Origin: Anaerolineales bacterium
GTDB taxonomy: Bacteria > Chloroflexota > Anaerolineae > 4572-78 > J111
Assembly: GCA_012032575.1 (NCBI GenBank)
Contig: JAAUSP010000191.1
Location: forward strand, 1 to 12,289
Direction: 5' to 3'
Length of the DNA: 12,289 nt
The notes under the pieces are model-generated. The model did no database searches. It saw only the letters and a list, made by a program, of their open reading frames with translations, and had not been told where the DNA came from. The translations under genes and the position numbers were made by a program. This document shows positions 6,783-12,238 of this stretch, piece after piece; positions within the stretch are counted from its first letter, which is position 1, and every line of letters begins with the position of its first letter.

Positions 6783-7086
6783 TGGCACCTCTGTTGGATT
6801 GCTTAAGAATGTCGAATGGGATTTGCGGTTGCTCGGCCAATTTGTGGTGGCAACCCCTCTAAAAAGAAATCCAAATAATTTCCCCCTTTGGGTTCCTCTT
6901 GCCAACGTTTCCGTCTTGGCGCCCGAGGATGAGATGGCCGTGCCGGAGCTCCTGGAAGGGCCTCTAAAGGGCTTGGAAGCCAAGGATGGGGCCAAGGAGC
7001 CCTTGAAAGGTCTGGAGGGTTATAGGGCCGCCAAGAAGGCCGAGAAGGCCTTGAAAGAATTGGAAAACAATGGAGACACAAAATGA
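6736..7086 (+). CDS. Unknown protein with a PLKGLE repeat tail (116 aa)
   Basis: The frame begins at ATG 6736 (GGGAG 11 nt upstream), overlapping the previous gene by 47 nt. In-frame ATGs at 6748 and 6763 are alternatives. The N-terminal half is hydrophobic, with beta-like segments (MPIVAFSGTSVGLLKNVEWD, then LLGQFVVATPL). The C-terminal half is a Lys/Glu/Leu helix containing two copies of PLKGLE (around residues 77 and 89), then RAAKKAEKALKELE. The DNA of the tail is GC-rich, with AAGG/GGCTTGG words like those in the non-coding region at 9350-9870, unlike the first half. It ends in an ATGA overlap with the next gene. No function can be assigned. Confidence 0.55.
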   Translation: MKLRMIKMTMPIVAFSGTSVGLLKNVEWDLRLLGQFVVATPLKRNPNNFPLWVPLANVSVLAPEDEMAVPELLEGPLKGLEAKDGAKEPLKGLEGYRAAKKAEKALKELENNGDTK

Positions 7087-7550
7087 GCATCCTCATTCGG
7101 CCCGGCCAAAGCCCCGATGACCTGTTCTACGTTAAACAACAAATGCTTGCTTCTTTATATTATCATAAAGACGGAATAAGCAATTGCTGGCAGAACAAAG
7201 GCATCTCTCGACCAGTTTTCATGACAGAGCATGGCGCGGTTGTTGATGAATTGTTCAAGGTTGCCGAGGTTTTGATGGCCGCGGACAGCGAAAGCCCTGA
7301 AAGTTATTATGGCTTTTTGATGTTTCAGCAAACCATCGAAGGGTTGATTGTTCATTACGCGTACACTAAGAAGGTCTTTTGGAAAAATGGGGTTCAACGA
7401 AAGCTCTTTGCAAAGGCAGGGTATAAAGACGGGGATAAGGTTATCATGACGCATTTAACCAAGAAGGGAATGGATGCATTGAAAGGAAGGGATCTGAGCA
7501 AATGGACACATAATCCATACCTTGCTTATTTTCCGGTTAGCAAAAATTAA
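7083..7550 (+). CDS. Conserved-looking phage protein of unknown function (155 aa)
   Basis: The start is fixed by an ATGA overlap with the preceding stop (7083-7086). The protein looks globular, with mixed alpha/beta composition and several aromatic-rich stretches (LASLYYHKDGISNCWQNKG, then YYGFLMFQQTIEGLIVHYAY). The C-terminal part (KVIMTHLTKKGMDALKGRDLSKW, ending HNPYLAYFPVSKN) has the look of a conserved phage domain. I could not name a family with confidence. An acyltransferase-like fold is only a guess. Codon use and operon position fit an early phage gene. Confidence 0.65.
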   Translation: MSILIRPGQSPDDLFYVKQQMLASLYYHKDGISNCWQNKGISRPVFMTEHGAVVDELFKVAEVLMAADSESPESYYGFLMFQQTIEGLIVHYAYTKKVFWKNGVQRKLFAKAGYKDGDKVIMTHLTKKGMDALKGRDLSKWTHNPYLAYFPVSKN

Positions 7551-7563
7551 AGGAGAAAACAAA

Positions 7564-7914
7564 ATGACAGGCATTACAACAGCATTAATAATTTTTCAGA
7601 GTTTGATTTTAATTAACATACTTTTAATGAAGGAGGAGCTCTCTCTAATTTTCTCACAAACCAGAAGTTTGCTTGATGCTCTCAAGGAACATGAGACAAG
7701 ACTTTCGGGGATTCATTACCATTTAGCTTTTAGACAACCAATCCAAGACAAACAAACTTCCGAGAAAAAAAATAAACCAACTTTTGAGGAAAAAAAGGAA
7801 AAGGCAGTCAAAGCTGTGAATGAGAGAATCGATGATGTCATCGCTGAGATTGAGAAGCCAAAAGACACAGAAGCAGAAGGAATTGACAACATTATCGATC
7901 GGTTAACGAGATAA
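7564..7914 (+). CDS. Membrane-anchored coiled-coil protein (116 aa)
   Basis: ATG 7564 follows an AAGGAG ribosome binding site by eight bases. A single N-terminal hydrophobic helix (ITTALIIFQSLILINILLM, about residues 3-21) without a cleavage site would anchor the protein. The rest is helical and highly charged (LSLIFSQTRSLLDALKEHET, then EEKKEKAVKAVNERIDDVIA) and ends in an acidic region. This one-helix topology resembles a spanin-like inner-membrane subunit or a phage membrane effector. There is no lipobox-carrying partner nearby, so no assignment is made. Confidence 0.65.
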   Translation: MTGITTALIIFQSLILINILLMKEELSLIFSQTRSLLDALKEHETRLSGIHYHLAFRQPIQDKQTSEKKNKPTFEEKKEKAVKAVNERIDDVIAEIEKPKDTEAEGIDNIIDRLTR

Positions 7915-7920
7915 ACATGA

Positions 7921-8148
7921 ATGTTAAAGGTCTATAAATTTGGCATTGTCATCGCTTCCAAGTTTCCGATAAATGCAATCATAAATAATAAAAGGTGGTG
8001 TTGGATAGACCGCATAATTGAGAACCATTTATATTACACAGCATGCATCGAAGCGGGGTCAAGAGATTTTCGGGCGGAAACAAAAAAAGAAACAATCAAG
8101 ATGTTTTTGACAGGTTATTCAAAGGATTATCAAAAGGAGCAAAAATGA
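7921..8148 (+). CDS. Small unknown protein (75 aa)
   Basis: ATG 7921 begins six nt after the previous stop and the frame ends in an ATGA overlap with the next gene at 8145-8148. The ribosome binding site is weak (ACGAG). The protein is compact, with an N-terminal beta-like part (LKVYKFGIVIASKFPIN) and one Trp pair (RWCWIDR), then a charged C-terminus. A 75-aa size and tight coupling suggest a real early gene. No family was recognised. Confidence 0.5.
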   Translation: MLKVYKFGIVIASKFPINAIINNKRWCWIDRIIENHLYYTACIEAGSRDFRAETKKETIKMFLTGYSKDYQKEQK

Positions 8149-8327
8149 AAACTCTTAATGAGGAAGAAATGAAAAGGATGGAAGAGGCCGCGAAAGCGCT
8201 TATGAGTGTGAAAACTAAGTCGGACAAGATTTGGATGATTGAGGAACTTGGTCCGATTGACTTGGATGATGAGAACGATAGAGAGCGATTGCGTGCTTAT
8301 TGGAAGAAGCTGGGAGGCTTAAAATGA
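8145..8327 (+). CDS. Small acidic helical protein (60 aa)
   Basis: The ATG at 8145 is favoured because AAGGAGCAAAA precedes it and it overlaps the upstream stop (ATGA). The longer frame opening at 8043 overlaps the previous gene and is rejected. The product is helical and charged (EEEMKRMEEAAKALMSVKTK, then IWMIEELGPIDLDDENDRER), with Lys/Glu pairs and an acidic middle. It ends in an ATGA overlap with the next gene. The function is unknown. Anti-host early proteins often look like this. Confidence 0.55.
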   Translation: MKTLNEEEMKRMEEAAKALMSVKTKSDKIWMIEELGPIDLDDENDRERLRAYWKKLGGLK

Positions 8328-8554
8328 ACCTCAACAAAATTGAAACAAAGCCTTGCAAAGGCTTCAACGAAGCCTATGCGGAGATTGAAAGGCTTATCAA
8401 GCGGTTTAACATCAAGCAAGGTGATTACCAAATACTAATGGGCAGGAATGAAGATAAGATGGTCTTGACCTTAGCGCTTGGTGTTTGTCAGGTTAATGGT
8501 TATAGCCTTGACGAGAATGAGGAAGCGTATGTTTTAAACAAGGAGCAAAAATGA
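8324..8554 (+). CDS. Small unknown protein (76 aa)
   Basis: The start at 8324 shares an ATGA with the previous stop, and GGGAGG lies ten bases upstream. The protein (MNLNKIETKPCKGFNEAYAE, then IERLIKRFNIKQGDYQILMG) has a mixed helix/strand pattern and ends NKEQK, with its own ATGA overlap at 8551. No recognisable motif. The strict overlap chain supports translation. Confidence 0.55.
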   Translation: MNLNKIETKPCKGFNEAYAEIERLIKRFNIKQGDYQILMGRNEDKMVLTLALGVCQVNGYSLDENEEAYVLNKEQK

Positions 8555-8563
8555 TACCCCGAG

Positions 8564-8592
8564 ACCTTCGGGCCAAGCCCTCAGGGCGAGGC
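8564..8592 (+). repeat. Dispersed repeat R1, copy 1 (variant)
   Basis: This 29-bp segment begins ACCTTCGGGC and ends TCAGGGCGAGGC. It matches the two copies at 8896-8925 and 9917-9946 except in its loop. In all copies one central GCCC can pair with GGGC on either side, so two mutually exclusive small hairpins are possible. It sits in the gap between the gene ending at 8554 and the ATG at 8596, and its GCGAGG end may serve as the ribosome binding site of the next gene. Confidence 0.65.
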
Positions 8593-8595
8593 AAA

Positions 8596-8874
8596 ATGAA
8601 AGGCTTTAAATTATGGCTTTTTTCAAGAGAAATCAAAATCCCTCTTAAAGGAAGGGTTCAGGAAAGCGATTGGTTTGTTATGACGCCTGTTATAATTCTC
8701 GGCCTTAAAGGGTTTCATCTTCACTATAACACGAAATGTGTTCCAGGCTTTCTTAACGGTGTCAAAAACTTTGAGGAGGCTTGCCGGAAGCACACCCGTT
8801 TGTTTGAAGGGGAAGGCGAAAGGAATGATAAGTTGGTTAAGAGGTTGAATAGGTTTTGTTTTTGGCTTTCATAA
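8596..8874 (+). CDS. Small unknown protein (92 aa), last gene of the left plus-strand operon
   Basis: Two starts are possible: ATG 8551, by overlap with the previous stop, or ATG 8596, with GAGG upstream. I prefer 8596 because the 8551-8595 segment is mostly the dispersed repeat R1 and would add a low-complexity RAKPSGRGK tail in front of a natural Met. The protein begins MKGFKLWLFSREIKIPLKGR, has a hydrophobic strand (FVMTPVIILGLKGFHLHYN), and ends with a Lys/Arg-rich helix and RFCFWLS. The function is unknown. It is followed by the 1.6-kb non-coding region. Confidence 0.5.
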   Translation: MKGFKLWLFSREIKIPLKGRVQESDWFVMTPVIILGLKGFHLHYNTKCVPGFLNGVKNFEEACRKHTRLFEGEGERNDKLVKRLNRFCFWLS

Positions 8875-8895
8875 CCCCTTGCTCGGCCTTCGGTC

Positions 8896-8925
8896 ACCTT
8901 CGGGCAGAGCCCCTCAGGGCGATGC
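8896..8925 (+). repeat. Dispersed repeat R1, copy 2
   Basis: A 30-bp unit starting ACCTTCGGGCAGAGCCC and ending CAGGGCGATGC. It matches the copy at 9917-9946 in 28 of 30 positions and lies about 1.02 kb from it in direct orientation. Both copies keep the GGGC, GCCC, GGGC order that allows two alternative hairpins. Confidence 0.7.
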
Positions 8926-8926
8926 C

Positions 8927-8990
8927 AGGCTTGATAGGCTTTGGTCAGGTTTGTTAGGCTTTCGATCAGGTTCGATCAGGTTGTTTAAGT
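8927..8990 (+). repeat. 10-bp-period array (AGGCTT/AGGTT)
   Basis: AGG trimers, preceded by C or T and followed by C/T and T's, recur at 8927, 8936, 8947, 8956, 8968 and 8978. TTCGATCAGG is exactly duplicated in tandem at 8961-8980. The mean spacing is about 10 bp, one helical turn. It is not a multiple of three, so it is not a protein repeat. The consensus GRTCAGGYTT is the reverse complement of the array at 9706-9784. Confidence 0.65.
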
Positions 8991-9067
8991 TTCATTTTTA
9001 CCCTCTTATCGTCATTGCGACTAGGCCGCGCCTACATCCACCTACATTAAGGGGGGTTTCGAAGCCT

Positions 9068-9292
9068 GTGAAACAATCGTGAAACACTAATCATTTCGCT
9101 AGGTTACACCCGGCACACAACCTGCCCAAGAGTTGCGAATGATTATCATTATCCTTTGCGTGAAACCATTCCACCAAAAGCGTGAAACACGAACAATAAC
9201 GGGCTGTTAGCGGTTGTCAAGGCTCGGCAAGCAGATGATAATGATTCGCATAATCCTTTGCGTGAAACACCTTCGTCAAAATCGTGAAACAC
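9068..9292 (+). repeat. Iteron cluster: six GTGAAAC repeats in three phased pairs
   Basis: GTGAAAC begins at 9068, 9079, 9160, 9182, 9262 and 9284. Within pairs the spacings are 11, 22 and 22 bp, whole helical turns. Between the second and third pairs it is exactly 102 bp. Four copies read CGTGAAACAC. The last two pairs are embedded in a longer direct repeat (9151-9221 and 9253-9323) that aligns without gaps over 71 bp at roughly 80% identity. Such iterons are typical binding sites for phage or plasmid replication initiators. Confidence 0.75.
9135..9153 (-). promoter_or_regulatory. AT-rich dyad resembling a Fur box
   Basis: The minus strand matches the E. coli Fur-box consensus GATAATGATAATCATTATC at 17 of 19 positions (GATAATGATAATCATTCGC). 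A related 15-of-19 match occurs on the plus strand at 9237-9255, and each lies directly before an ATCCTTTGCGTGAAAC iteron unit. It may be a real iron-regulator site, but a symmetric AT-rich element of an origin would look the same. Confidence 0.3.
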
Positions 9293-9323
9293 TAGTCATA
9301 ACAGCCTGTTAGAGGATGTCAAG
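9151..9323 (+). repeat. Two 102-bp-spaced direct repeats containing the iterons
   Basis: Units at 9151-9221 and 9253-9323 align gaplessly. Conserved blocks are ATCCTTTGCGTGAAAC, CAAAA, CGTGAAACAC, ATAAC, CTGTTAG and TGTCAAG, with diverged bases between. Conserved blocks with diverged linkers indicate selection on protein-binding sites and not a recent duplication. Confidence 0.7.
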
Positions 9324-9414
9324 CTTTTCGAACAAAATAATTCCAATTCCTTGGGCGAGGGCTCCCAAGCCCTTTCAACCCCTGCCCAATTGCCTTGGGA
9401 AGTCAAGCCCATTT

Positions 9415-9432
9415 TTGTTAGGAGCCTAACAA
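9415..9432. repeat. 18-bp dyad, partner of 9582-9599
   Basis: TTGTTAGGAGCCTAACAA is an 18-bp sequence with two 8-bp arms around AG. Its reverse complement is found at 9582-9599 apart from the edge base, with an exact shared core of 18 bases when shifted by one. Each copy is itself symmetric, so both strands present the same site. Confidence 0.6.
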
Positions 9433-9533
9433 GGCTCGGCAAGATTCCGGCAAAGCGGAAAGGGCTTGACAAAGGTTTCCTAAATCCTTCCCGGGGCTTG
9501 GGAGGTCCTGCCCAACTTGCTCCCCAAGGAATA

Positions 9534-9554
9534 GGGAATAATACGGGTATTCCC
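9534..9554. repeat. Hairpin GGGAATA/TATTCCC
   Basis: GGGAATA (9534-9540) and TATTCCC (9548-9554) pair across a 7-nt loop. An outer CCCAAG (9523-9528) can pair with CTTGGG (9562-9567), giving a larger cruciform-capable structure between the two 18-bp dyads. There is no T-tract, so it is not a classical terminator. Confidence 0.5.
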
Positions 9555-9581
9555 GGGCAGGCTTGGGAGCCTTTGGCAGGG

Positions 9582-9599
9582 CTTGTTAGGCTCCTAACA
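9582..9599. repeat. 18-bp dyad, partner of 9415-9432
   Basis: CTTGTTAGGCTCCTAACA is the inverted partner of the dyad 167 bp to the left. Both contain the CTGTTAG/CTTGTTAG word that also ends the iteron units at 9207 and 9309, tying the two repeat systems together. Confidence 0.6.
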
Positions 9600-9705
9600 G
9601 GGTTTGACAGGGCTTGACAAGGCAAGGAAAGGCGGAATTGATAATGGTTTCAAGGGTTTGGGAGGGGTTGGTAGCATTGGGAAGGCAAACGGACTAATAG
9701 GGAGC

Positions 9706-9860
9706 CCTAAGCAAGCCTGACCGAGCCTGTCCAAGCCTGACCGGGCCTGTCCGGACCCTGACCAAGGCCTGGCCAAGCCCTGCCCGAAGGCACTCCGAAT
9801 GCTCCCAGGCCCTTCCAAAGCGCTCCCAGGGGCTCCCAAAGGCCCCCAGGGCCAGGGCAA
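9706..9860 (-). repeat. 10-bp-period array (AAGCCTGACC and derivatives)
   Basis: CCT recurs at 9706, 9716, 9726, 9736, 9746, 9757, 9768 and 9779, spacings 10, 10, 10, 10, 11, 11 and 11. The units read AAGCCTGACC, GAGCCTGTCC, AAGCCTGACC, GGGCCTGTCC and so on. The 10-bp rhythm continues with changed words (GCTCCCAGGC, CGCTCCCAGG, GGCTCCCAAA) to about 9860. It is the reverse complement of the 8927-8990 array and is phased to the DNA helix. A single further AAGCCTGACC is at 10113. Confidence 0.7.
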
Positions 9861-9916
9861 GGAAGGGGCAGGGCTTGGGCATGGGCGGGGAAAGCGCAAA
9901 GCAATTCGGGGCATTA

Positions 9917-9946
9917 ACCTTCGGGCAGAGCCCGTCAGGGCAATGC
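9917..9946 (+). repeat. Dispersed repeat R1, copy 3
   Basis: A direct copy of 8896-8925 with two differences, both outside the GGGC/GCCC stem words. Together the two copies bracket both 10-bp arrays, the iterons and the dyads, as boundaries of the putative cis-acting centre. Confidence 0.7.
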
Positions 9947-10104
9947 AAAGCGGGCAAACGAGAAAAGATTGGCTTAATGCTCTTTTTGGCTTTCGGCGCT
10001 TGCATGAGTTATTAAGGTTTGATAGGCTCGTCTCTGTCAGGGCGAGATAGAGAAAACGAAAGCCCGGGCAAGAAAGGAAATAAAAGAGGCAAACCGAAAG
10101 TTAA

Positions 10105-10364
10105 ACAAAGCAAAGCCTGACCGATTCTTTCAAACGCCTAACGGGTTCTCTGAAAACTGAATACCAATCGCATGAAACCCTGAAAGAGGTTTCTTTGATT
10201 AAGGGATTGACCATCGGGAAAGGTTGCATCGAGACATTGAGTTGGCCTCCCAAGAGTTTAACAAAGCTCAAGGGGAAAACAAACAAAAGGCCCTCGAAAC
10301 TTTCAACCAAACCCAACAAGCCTTGCAAGAATTCGAATCGGCTTGCGAGCGAACCAAACCTTAA
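10105..10364 (+). pseudogene. Broken coiled-coil ORF
   Basis: One frame (10105-10203) encodes SLTDSFKRLTGSLKTEYQSH followed by ETLKEVSLIKG. The -1 frame from 10203 continues IDHRERLHRDIELASQEFNK, then AQGENKQKALETFNQTQQAL, and ends EFESACERTKP at TAA 10362-10364. The joined sequence is an uninterrupted polar, Gln/Glu/Lys-rich helix, which neither frame gives alone. Adding one G to GGG at 10203-10205 joins them. No ATG starts the first frame. A further frame change near 10100 may connect to KARARKEIKEANRKLNKAK upstream (10050-10115). It is either a real gene damaged by indels or a remnant. Confidence 0.4.
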
Positions 10365-10514
10365 CACCTCTCATAGGTCAATCTCTCAATCAAGGAAACC
10401 TCATAAGGGCAAACATAGAATAACTTTGTTTCTTTTGGATTCCCGGCCAAGGGTTTTCAGGGGAACAAAAGCAACCCCTCAACAATTTGAGGGCAATCAA
10501 TAAGGAATGCAATC

Positions 10515-11099
10515 ATGACCACCCTAATCGATACCCTGACCGATTCTCTCAAGGCCCGAATCGAATCGGCCTTGACCAAACACTTCGAGGAGAACTCGAA
10601 GGAAAAGGAAAGCCTTCTCTCCAACAAAGAGGCCACCGAAAAAGCCCTTCAGAGCCTGACCCTGACCGCCTTTCAATCGGCGTTCAAGGCCAGCGCTAGC
10701 AAATTCGAGCCGGTCAAATACGATGGCAAGGCCGAAAGCATTGCCGAGGATGACCTTTTGGGTCTTTGGCTCGATTCGGTCAATTCGATCGGTTTCGAGG
10801 CTTACAAAGCCAAGGTCCTCGGCTCGGACAAGGCCACCGAAGCAACGGCCAAGCGAACTCGGGAGGCTTGGGAACTTGGCCTGCAAAACGGCAAGGATGC
10901 CAGCGGGAAGGTTCAATACCTCGGCAAACTCATCCCCCCGAACCTCGGCGGAAAGACCCCAGGTGAGAACAATCGGAAGGTTATCGAGGATTACCTTCCA
11001 GCCCTTGTGACCGCCTGGCAAGCCTTCCGTAGCCTCCCCCAGGCCGAACAAGCCCCCGAGGCCCCCAAAGCCAAAGCCAGCAAAGGCAAAGCGGCTTAA
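10515..11099 (+). CDS. Unknown protein with an Ala/Lys/Pro tail (194 aa)
   Basis: ATG 10515 has AAGGA eight bases upstream. The N-terminus is helical and charged (MTTLIDTLTDSLKARIESAL, then TKHFEENSKEKESLL). A compact central region follows (DDLLGLWLDSVNSIGFEAYK, later TREAWELGLQNGK and VIEDYLPALVTAWQAFRSL). The C-terminus is a disordered basic tail (APEAPKAKASKGKAA) like those on nucleic-acid- or capsid-associated phage proteins. Codon use is much GC-richer than in the genes before 8875. The stop is followed 24 bp later by a strong terminator hairpin. No family was recognised. Confidence 0.75.
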   Translation: MTTLIDTLTDSLKARIESALTKHFEENSKEKESLLSNKEATEKALQSLTLTAFQSAFKASASKFEPVKYDGKAESIAEDDLLGLWLDSVNSIGFEAYKAKVLGSDKATEATAKRTREAWELGLQNGKDASGKVQYLGKLIPPNLGGKTPGENNRKVIEDYLPALVTAWQAFRSLPQAEQAPEAPKAKASKGKAA

Positions 11100-11123
11100 T
11101 TCGAAGCATGGCCAGCAAGGGCA

Positions 11124-11168
11124 AAAGCCCAACCAATTCCTAACCGGGGTTGGTTGGGCTTTCCTTTT
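11124..11168 (+). terminator. Strong inverted repeat, probable intrinsic terminator
   Basis: AAAGCCCAACCAA (11124-11136) pairs perfectly over 13 bp with TTGGTTGGGCTTT (11150-11162), followed by CCTTTT. It would end the transcript of the 10515-11099 gene. The following gene starts only about 20 bp later, so it could also act as an attenuator. Confidence 0.75.
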
Positions 11169-11183
11169 AAAGGCAACCCAAAG

Positions 11184-11387
11184 GTGAAAGAAAAAAAGGT
11201 CCAATCAAGCCACATTCGAGGCATTGCCTATCTTGGCCAAAGCCTCATGGTCCATTTCAATGATGGGTCATGGTATGCCTATCTTAACGTTCCGAGGGAA
11301 ACCTATCAGGCCTTCCTTAAAGCGGAAAGCAAAGGCAAGTTTCTTGCCGAGCATATCAAACCATCTTTCAGATACGAAAGGCTTTAA
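11184..11387 (+). CDS. KTSC-domain protein (67 aa)
   Basis: The sequence VQSSHIRGIAYLGQSLMVHF, continuing NDGSWYAYLNVPRETYQAFL and KAESKGKFLAEHIKPSF, matches the KTSC family pattern known from the C-terminal region of some lysyl-tRNA synthetases and from stand-alone phage and bacterial proteins (an SS-I start, a VxFxxGxxYxYxxVP core, then AxSxGxFxxxxIKxxY). The role of the domain is not established. GTG 11184 is chosen because AAAGG lies about 11 bases upstream. The in-frame TTG at 11154 falls inside the terminator stem. It is the second gene of the right cluster, followed five nt later by the next ATG. Confidence 0.75.
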   Translation: MKEKKVQSSHIRGIAYLGQSLMVHFNDGSWYAYLNVPRETYQAFLKAESKGKFLAEHIKPSFRYERL

Positions 11388-11391
11388 TCCA

Positions 11392-11631
11392 ATGCAATTC
11401 ATAATTCTGGTCAGGACCCAATCAACGGTTCTGGCCCTCGAATCCCCATCCCTTCCCGAGGCAAACGACATTGCCAATCTTTTGTGGCTTGTTATGGGGG
11501 AGGCAATCTCGATAACAATCCAACCCCAACCATCCTCGCCCCCAGGCTGGAACGAGCCAACCCCTTCCGATCCCTATGCGGACACCCTGGACCTTGTTCC
11601 CCAGGGAGAAGTTTGGGGGCTTGATTCATGA
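11392..11631 (+). CDS. Unknown protein (79 aa)
   Basis: ATG 11392 follows the KTSC gene by four nt and the frame ends in an ATGA overlap with the next gene (11628-11631). The N-terminal part is hydrophobic (MQFIILVRTQSTVLALESPS, then ANDIANLLWLVMGEAISITI), with a beta-like and a helical segment. The C-terminus is Pro/Asp-rich (QPQPSSPPGWNEPTPSDPYA). The ribosome binding site is weak, so translation may be coupled to the upstream gene. The function is unknown. Confidence 0.55.
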   Translation: MQFIILVRTQSTVLALESPSLPEANDIANLLWLVMGEAISITIQPQPSSPPGWNEPTPSDPYADTLDLVPQGEVWGLDS

Positions 11632-12238
11632 CCTCCGAGGATGAAACCCCAACCGAGGATGGCCGGTCATATAGCCTTCTAAATCGCTCCCCCAGCCTGA
11701 TTCACAAACGAGACCCCATCGAGGTTCGGGAGGCAAGGGAACGTCATGCATCGATGTTGGCAAGCTCGCCTTGCGCAAGCCCCCCCAACCAACCTTGGAG
11801 GTCATTCGGGAGCCTGTCATGGTTCCAATCGGAGAGCATTCGCTTGAGTTTGTTATCCCCGAAGACATCCCCATCGAAATTGAAACGGAGCCCGAGGTTA
11901 TCCCCCTCGGGGTCGAGGATATCCTTTGCTCCTTTGATGAGCCAAGGGAGATTAAGGTCGAAAGGGAGGCCACCAGCAAGGATGCCCAACGGGCTATCCA
12001 AGAAAACGCATGCTCGGAGGTTGTCATTGACCTCGGGGAATTGACCTTAAGCCCCGAGGTTCCCCAAAGGTGCCACGTTTACGGGTGCCTTCATTCCATT
12101 GGCAACCCTGACATAAGCCTCTTATGCCCTGAGCACTTCGGGCGAGGCATTGTCGAAGGATGGTCAAGTCAGGACCTATTCCCCCCGGATGGTTGGCTCC
12201 CGCCTAACCCTCCCCCATCGGCAAAAAAGAAAGGATAA
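11628..12238 (+). CDS. Acidic protein with a Cys/His zinc-finger-like C-terminus, frame changes at a C7 run
   Basis: From ATG 11628 (ATGA overlap) the first frame reads MTSEDETPTEDGRSYSLLNR, later EVREARERHASMLASS. At CCCCCCC (11780-11786) the protein-like signal moves to the -1 frame, QPTLEVIREPVMVPIGEHSL, then FVIPEDIPIEIETEPEVI, and runs to the TAA ending at 12238, about 203 residues in all. Near the end are RCHVYGCLHS and LLCPEHF, a C-x4-C, then C-x2-H arrangement like small phage zinc fingers. The tail is Pro-rich and ends SAKKKG. The junction AGC CCC CCC AAC is a C_CCC_CCC slippery heptamer, but one missing C in the run explains it equally well. The first frame continued alone (to 12044) becomes Ser/Pro-rich and unlikely. 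Confidence 0.55.

Larger units (their letters stand above)
8875..10514. other. 1.6-kb gene-poor region rich in phased repeats, origin-like
   Basis: No ORF here has a good ribosome binding site or protein-like composition. The longest frames are artefacts of GC-rich low-complexity sequence. Instead the stretch holds, in order: R1 (8896), a 10-bp-period AGG array (8927-8990), six GTGAAAC iterons in three pairs (9068-9290) with AT-rich dyads, two inverted 18-bp palindromes (9415, 9582), a hairpin (9534-9554), an oppositely oriented 10-bp-period CCT array (9706-9860), R1 again (9917) and a broken coiled-coil ORF (10105-10364). Direct iterons, AT-rich dyads and helical phasing are the usual ingredients of replication origins, partition sites or packaging sites. 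Which one this is cannot be told from sequence alone. Confidence 0.6.

Noticed and set aside
6564..7096. Minus-strand ORFs of 143 and 97 aa
   Set aside because: Antisense shadows of the tightly overlapping plus-strand genes there, with no ribosome binding sites.
8043..8144. N-terminal extension of the 60-aa gene
   Set aside because: Would overlap the previous gene by over 100 nt. The ATG at 8145 has AAGGAG and the ATGA junction.
9296..10005. Long overlapping ORFs on both strands (88-109 aa)
   Set aside because: Gly/Pro/Arg/Leu low-complexity products of a GC-rich 10-bp repeat, no ribosome binding sites, and equal length on both strands.
10195..10503. 102-aa plus-strand ORF
   Set aside because: Composition is Lys/Ser/Pro/Asn noise, while a neighbouring frame over the same bases gives a coherent coiled coil.
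10524..11204. 226-aa minus-strand ORF
   Set aside because: Mirror image of the 10515-11099 gene, which has a good ribosome binding site and natural composition. The minus product is Phe/Gly/Leu-rich shadow sequence.
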